Origin: Mycolicibacterium fallax
GTDB taxonomy: Bacteria > Actinomycetota > Actinomycetes > Mycobacteriales > Mycobacteriaceae
Reading direction: 5' to 3'
Assembly (NCBI RefSeq): GCF_010726955.1
Contig: NZ_AP022603.1
Span: 2,046,001-2,110,000 of the forward strand
Length of the DNA stretch: 64,000 nt
Part shown: in pieces, positions 58,816 through 64,000 of the stretch
How the letters are laid out: every line of letters begins with the position of its first letter
How positions within the stretch are numbered: position 1 is the first letter of the stretch
Made by a program: the position numbers and the translations under genes
Notes under the pieces: model-generated
What the model was told of the DNA's origin: nothing
The model's input: only the letters and a program-made list of their open reading frames with translations
Database searches by the model: none

Positions 58816-60570
58816 CTAGCTCTCTGCCGGCTCCTGCTCGGTCTTGCGGACCGGCTCGATCGGCAGCCGCCGCAGTGCACCCGGTGCGTCGGCCGGGACC
58901 ACCGGCCGGTTCGGCGCGACCGGATCCAGCCGGCGGTACGCCTCGCCCTGGGCCGGACGCAGATCCTCTTCACCCCGGTTCGGCCACAGCGAGGTGGCCC
59001 GCTCGGCCTGGGCGGTGATGGTCAGCGACGGGTTCACCCCGAGGTTCGCCGAGACCGCGGTGCCGTCCATGACGTGCAGCGTCGGGTAGTTGTACACCCG
59101 CTGATACGGGTCGATGACGCCGCTGTCGGCCTTGTCGGAGATCACCGCGCCGCCGAGGAAATGCGCGGTCAGCGGGATGTTCGCGATCTCGCCCCAGGTC
59201 CCGCCCGCCACGCCGTCGATCTTCGCGGCGATCCGGCGGGTGACCTCGTTGCCGGCCGGGATCCAGGTCGGATTCGGCTCGCCGTGGCCCTGCTTGCTGT
59301 CCATCACCCGGATACCGGCCTTGGTCTTGCGGGTGAAAGTGGTGATCGAGTTGTCCAGGTGCTGCATGACCAGCGCGATCACGGTGCGCTCGCTCCACTG
59401 CTTCGGGTTCAGCAGCCGGGCCATCCGCCTGGGGTTCTCCCGGACCTGGTCGACCAACTGCTTCCACCGCGGCACGTCGGTGCCCTCGGGACCGGTGCCG
59501 TCGGTCATCAGGGTCTGCAGCAACCCCATCGCGTTGGAGCCCTTGCCGTAGCGCACCGGTTCCACGTGGGTGTCCGGGGTGGGGTGGATCGAAGAGGTGA
59601 TCGCGACGCCGTGGGTCAGGTCCAGATCACTGCCGACCTCCAGCCGACCGGCGCCGACGATGGACTCCGAGTTGGTCCGGGTCAGCACACCCAACTGGTC
59701 GGACAGCTTCGACAGCCTGCCGGTGTCACGCATCTTGAACAGCAGCTTCTGGCTGTTGTAGGTCCCGGCGGCGACGATCACGTGCCGCGCGGTGAAGGTC
59801 AGCTTCCGGCGCCGGGCCTTGCTCCCGGTGCGCACCGTGTGCACCTCCCAGATGCCGTCGTTGCGCTGCTCGAAGCTGGTCACCGTGGTCAGCGGGAACA
59901 CCTGCGCGCCCGCCGACTCCGCGAGCCCCAGGTAGTTCTTGACCAGGGTGTTCTTGGCGTTCCAGCGACAGCCGGTCATGCACTCGCCGCATTCGATGCA
60001 GCCGGTGCGCGCCGGTCCGGCCCCGCCGAAGTACGGGTCGGGCACCGTCTCGCCGGGAGTCTGGGTGCCGTCGGGACCGAAGAACACCCCGACCGGGGTG
60101 TGCACGAAGGTGTCACCGCAGCCCATGTCCTCGGCGACTTCCTTCATCACCCGGTCGGCGTCGGTGAAGGTGGGGTTCATGACGACGCCGAGCATCCGCT
60201 TGGCCTGCTCGTAATGCGGCATCAGCTCCGCGCGCCAGTCGGTGATGTGCGCCCACTGCTTGTCGGCGAAGAACGGCTCCGGCGGCACGTAGAGGGTGTT
60301 GGCGTAGTTCAGCGAACCACCGCCCACCCCGGCCCCGGCCAGGATCATCACGTTGCGCAGCAGGTGGATTCGCTGGATGCCGTAGCAGCCCAACTGCGGC
60401 GCCCACAGGAATTTGCGCAGGTCCCAGGAGGTGGAGGCGAACTCCTCGTCGGTGAACCGGCGGCCGGCCTCCAGGACGCCGACGCGGTAGCCCTTCTCGG
60501 TGAGCCGGAGCGCGCTGACGCTGCCCCCGAAGCCCGAGCCGATGATCAGAACGTCATAATCGGGATCCAT
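58816..60570 (-). CDS. choD: Cholesterol oxidase, GMC oxidoreductase family
   Basis: A 584-residue FAD enzyme (Rv3409c is 578). VLIIGSGFGGSVSALRL binds FAD; GVGGGSLNYANTLYVPP near residue 105 is the GMC signature. CIECGECMTGCRWNAKN (near 195) is a Cys-rich segment typical of this ChoD clade. HFLGGAVIS and DGTAVSANLGVNPSLTI lie near the C-terminus. The family oxidises 3-beta-hydroxysterols, although the M. tuberculosis protein's real substrate is debated. An IdeR-like half-site lies 33-51 bases upstream. Confidence 0.92.
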   Translation of the reverse strand: MDPDYDVLIIGSGFGGSVSALRLTEKGYRVGVLEAGRRFTDEEFASTSWDLRKFLWAPQLGCYGIQRIHLLRNVMILAGAGVGGGSLNYANTLYVPPEPFFADKQWAHITDWRAELMPHYEQAKRMLGVVMNPTFTDADRVMKEVAEDMGCGDTFVHTPVGVFFGPDGTQTPGETVPDPYFGGAGPARTGCIECGECMTGCRWNAKNTLVKNYLGLAESAGAQVFPLTTVTSFEQRNDGIWEVHTVRTGSKARRRKLTFTARHVIVAAGTYNSQKLLFKMRDTGRLSKLSDQLGVLTRTNSESIVGAGRLEVGSDLDLTHGVAITSSIHPTPDTHVEPVRYGKGSNAMGLLQTLMTDGTGPEGTDVPRWKQLVDQVRENPRRMARLLNPKQWSERTVIALVMQHLDNSITTFTRKTKAGIRVMDSKQGHGEPNPTWIPAGNEVTRRIAAKIDGVAGGTWGEIANIPLTAHFLGGAVISDKADSGVIDPYQRVYNYPTLHVMDGTAVSANLGVNPSLTITAQAERATSLWPNRGEEDLRPAQGEAYRRLDPVAPNRPVVPADAPGALRRLPIEPVRKTEQEPAES

Positions 60571-60602
60571 CGGGCCAGTATGGCGCTACCCCGCAGTAAC
60601 CG

Positions 60603-60621
60603 GCTAGATAGGCAAACCTAA
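60603..60621 (-). promoter_or_regulatory. IdeR-like half-site upstream of choD
   Basis: The 19-mer GCTAGATAGGCAAACCTAA matches 13 of 19 positions of the IdeR consensus, with one arm (AGGC-AACCTAA) intact and the other poor. It lies between choD and the hairpin repeats. Confidence 0.3.
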
Positions 60622-60623
60622 CT

Positions 60624-60774
60624 CTGACCTCTTCCTCGCGGAAAAACGCCGCTCGTCGAGTCAGCCGTTCCATCCGGCTGACCTCTTCCTCGCGGAAAAA
60701 CGCCGCTCGTCGAGTCAGCCGTTCCATCCGGCTGACCTCTTCCTCGCGGAAAAACGCCGCTCGTCGAGTCAGCC
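60624..60774. repeat. Triple 54-bp hairpin repeat between choD and guaB3
   Basis: Units start at 60624, 60678 and 60732. Each carries CTGACCTCTTCCTCGCGGAA, AAACGCCGCTCGTCGAGTCA, GCC and a spacer GTTCCATCCGG. The ends GGCTGAC and GTCAGCC pair, and the inner GCGG pairs with CCGC. The third unit abuts the guaB3 stop. A relative lies inside tesB (50471-50515). Confidence 0.9.
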
Positions 60775-60779
60775 GCGAG

Positions 60780-61937
60780 TCAGCCGGCGACCGACAGCCC
60801 GACCTTCTGGAACTCCTTGAGGTCGCAGTACCCGGCCTTGGCCATCGCCCGGCGCAGGCCGCCGACGAGGTTCAGCGACCCGAACGGGTCGTCGGACGGG
60901 CCGGAGAGCACCTGCTCCAGCGAGGGCCGCTCCTCCACCTCGACCTGCAGCAGCGCGCCGCGCGGCAGCGACGGGTGCGCCGCGGCCGACGGCCAGTACC
61001 AGCCGCCGCCCAGCGACTCGGCGGCCGCGGCCAGCGGGGTCCCGAGCATCACGGCGTCGGCGCCGCAGGCGATCGCCTTGGCCAGGTCGCCGGAGGTGTG
61101 GATGTCGCCGTCGGCCAGCACGTGCACGTAGCGGCCGCCGGTCTCGTCGAGGTATTCGCGGCGCGCGGCGGCGGCGTCGGCGATCGCGGTCGCCATCGGC
61201 ACGCTGATGCCCAGCACCTGATCGCTGGTGGTCACCCCGGCCGTCGAGCCGTAGCCCACGATCACCCCGGCCGCGCCGGTCCGCATCAGGTGCAGCGCGG
61301 TGCGGTGGTCGAGCACGCCGCCGGCGACGACGGGGATGTCGAGCTCGGAGATGAAGGTCTTCAGGTTCAGCGGCTCGCCGCCGTCGTTGTCCTGGCTCAC
61401 CCGCTCCGCGGAAATGATGGTGCCCTGGATGACCAGCAGGTCGATGCCGGCGGCCACCAGCGCGGGGGTCAGCGCCGCCGCGTTCTGCGGGCTGACCCGC
61501 ACCGCGGTCGTCACCCCTGCCTCGCGGATCCGGGTCACCGCCGCGCCGAGCAGCTCCGGGTCCAGCGGCGCGGCGTGCAGCTGCTGCAGCAACCGGATCG
61601 CGGCGGTGGAACCGAACGGGCCGTCGGGATCGCTGGCGGCGACCTCGATGACCCGGGCGACCTGCGCCTCGACGTCGGCGTGCCGGCCGATCAGTCCCTC
61701 GCCGTTGAGCACCCCGAGCCCGCCGTTGCGCCCGAGCTCGATGGCGAACTCCACCGACGTCAGTGCGTCCGTCGGATGGGAGAGCACCGGGATCTCGAAC
61801 CGGTAGGCGTCCAGCTGCCAGGCCGTCGACACGTCCTTGGAGGACCGGGTCCGCCGGCTCGGCACAATATTGATGTCATCGAGTTCATAGGTACGACGGG
61901 CGGTACGGCCCATGCCGATCTCGACCAGATCACGCAT
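60780..61937 (-). CDS. guaB3: GuaB3, IMP dehydrogenase-like protein without CBS domains
   Basis: A 385-residue IMPDH/GMP reductase-family TIM barrel (Rv3410c, 375). RRTYELDDINIVPSRRTR at the N-terminus and LADGDIHTSGDLAKAIACGA near residue 265 fit the family. The loop that carries the catalytic Cys in GuaB2 reads GYGSTAGVTTSDQ here, so that Cys is missing, and there is no CBS insertion. Its role in mycobacteria is unsettled. It follows guaB2 after 13 bases in the same operon. Confidence 0.92.
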   Translation of the reverse strand: MRDLVEIGMGRTARRTYELDDINIVPSRRTRSSKDVSTAWQLDAYRFEIPVLSHPTDALTSVEFAIELGRNGGLGVLNGEGLIGRHADVEAQVARVIEVAASDPDGPFGSTAAIRLLQQLHAAPLDPELLGAAVTRIREAGVTTAVRVSPQNAAALTPALVAAGIDLLVIQGTIISAERVSQDNDGGEPLNLKTFISELDIPVVAGGVLDHRTALHLMRTGAAGVIVGYGSTAGVTTSDQVLGISVPMATAIADAAAARREYLDETGGRYVHVLADGDIHTSGDLAKAIACGADAVMLGTPLAAAAESLGGGWYWPSAAAHPSLPRGALLQVEVEERPSLEQVLSGPSDDPFGSLNLVGGLRRAMAKAGYCDLKEFQKVGLSVAG

Positions 61938-61950
61938 ATTGATTTGTCCC

Positions 61951-63519
<1,569 letters not shown>

Positions 63520-63634
63520 TCATCTTATCGGCGCGGTGGTGGCCGTGGCGCCGGGCCTCGAGCCGGGCCCGCGGCTGGCCCGTTGACGTGTGTCTCGGTG
63601 GCGCTTTGTCGGCCCGGCTGCGTAGGGTGGACGC

Positions 63635-64000
63635 GTGCGCGACCACCTGCCCCCGGGTTTGCCGCCCGATCCCTTCGCCGACGACCCGTCGGATCCGGCG
63701 GCCGCGCTCGAGGCGATGGAGCCGGGCCAACCCCTGGATTCGCACGAGCGCACCGCGGTCGAGGCCGACCTCGCCGACCTCGCCGTCTACGAGGCGCTGC
63801 TCGCCCACCGCGGCGTCCGCGGCCTGGTGGTCTGCTGCGACGACTGCCAGCAGGATCACTACCACGACTGGGACATGCTGCGTGCGAACCTGCTGCAGCT
63901 GCTGGTCGACGGCACCGTCCGGCCGCACGAGCCGGCCTACGATCCCGAGCCCGAGGCCTACGTCACCTGGGACTACTGCCGCGGCTACGCCGACGCCTCG
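63635..64000 (+). CDS. Conserved actinobacterial protein, Rv3412/DUF5319 type (cut by window end)
   Basis: A GTG start opens a frame of 122 codons that is still open at the last base; Rv3412 has about 136 residues, so only the tail is missing. It reads MRDHLPPGLPPDPFADDPSD, has the block GLVVCCDDCQQDHYHDWDML with CC-x2-C and clustered His/Asp, possibly metal-binding, and EPEAYVTWDYCRGYADA near the window end. It is acidic and soluble. It is divergent from guaB2 with a 148-base gap. Function unknown; in M. tuberculosis it precedes the sigD region. Confidence 0.85.
   Translation, partial: MRDHLPPGLPPDPFADDPSDPAAALEAMEPGQPLDSHERTAVEADLADLAVYEALLAHRGVRGLVVCCDDCQQDHYHDWDMLRANLLQLLVDGTVRPHEPAYDPEPEAYVTWDYCRGYADAS

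Noticed and set aside
58553..58819. An 88-codon ORF in the repeat array
   Set aside because: It consists of translated repeats and has no ribosome binding site or family match.
60624..60774. CRISPR array of three repeats
   Set aside because: The whole 54-bp unit including the spacer is identical, so it is a simple tandem repeat.

Overview
The window is a roughly 70 % GC chromosomal segment with short intergenic gaps and many ATGA or GTGA gene overlaps. It comes from a member of the Mycobacteriaceae that is neither clearly M. tuberculosis nor clearly M. smegmatis. The gene order follows, with gaps and insertions, the M. tuberculosis stretch Rv3296 (lhr) to Rv3412: lhr end, nei2, pseudouridine synthase, glpD2, lpdA, amidohydrolase, purine nucleoside phosphorylase, upp, Rv3311, add, deoA, cdd, sdhCDAB, dacB1, trpS, metY, metX, folD, mfpA, trmL, dnaE2, iunH, imuB, imuA', guaA, choD, guaB3, guaB2 and Rv3412. 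All homology calls are from memory of protein families; no database search was run.

1-9.3 kb: DNA repair (Lhr, Nei2), then a DesA3-type desaturase with its ferredoxin-type reductase and a divergent FabR/DesT-like TetR repressor, then an RNA modification/glycerol-3-phosphate/flavoprotein operon. 9.3-16.3 kb: peptidase plus nucleoside salvage. 16.3-20 kb: succinate dehydrogenase Sdh2 behind a candidate IdeR box. 20-27.7 kb: crotonase, DacB1 carboxypeptidase, nitronate monooxygenase, a guanidine-III riboswitch with a guanidinium exporter, and the xthA-trpS-yihY operon. 27.7-31.1 kb: methionine synthesis behind a SAM-IV riboswitch and a tiny Cys-ending leader ORF. 31-38 kb: folate, an FHA-ABC exporter (Rv1747 type), MfpA, TrmL and a nitroreductase.

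38-56.6 kb holds the two halves of the mycobacterial SOS mutasome. dnaE2 and imuA'-imuB each have a near-perfect LexA box. Between them lies a dormancy-type island (wax ester synthase, PEP synthase, PfkB, universal stress protein, Acg-type nitroreductase, a Rv2004c-like kinase). Downstream of imuB, a chain of overlapping frames adds a VapB antitoxin, a frameshifted VapC, an unrecognised 31-codon ORF and a second exonuclease III-like nuclease. The chain ends beside a truncated vapC remnant and an internally deleted S4 protein gene. This apparently extended SOS operon is the most unusual system in the window.

56.6-64 kb: guanine nucleotide synthesis (guaA, guaB3, guaB2) and cholesterol oxidase, separated by two repeat arrays. 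One is a 50-bp-period array arranged as a large inverted repeat. The other is a triple 54-bp hairpin repeat. The hairpin has an in-frame relative inside an acyl-CoA thioesterase gene, with a compensatory stem change, and its core also occurs twice in the 5' end of deoA. No tRNA, rRNA, transposase, integrase or CRISPR array was seen.
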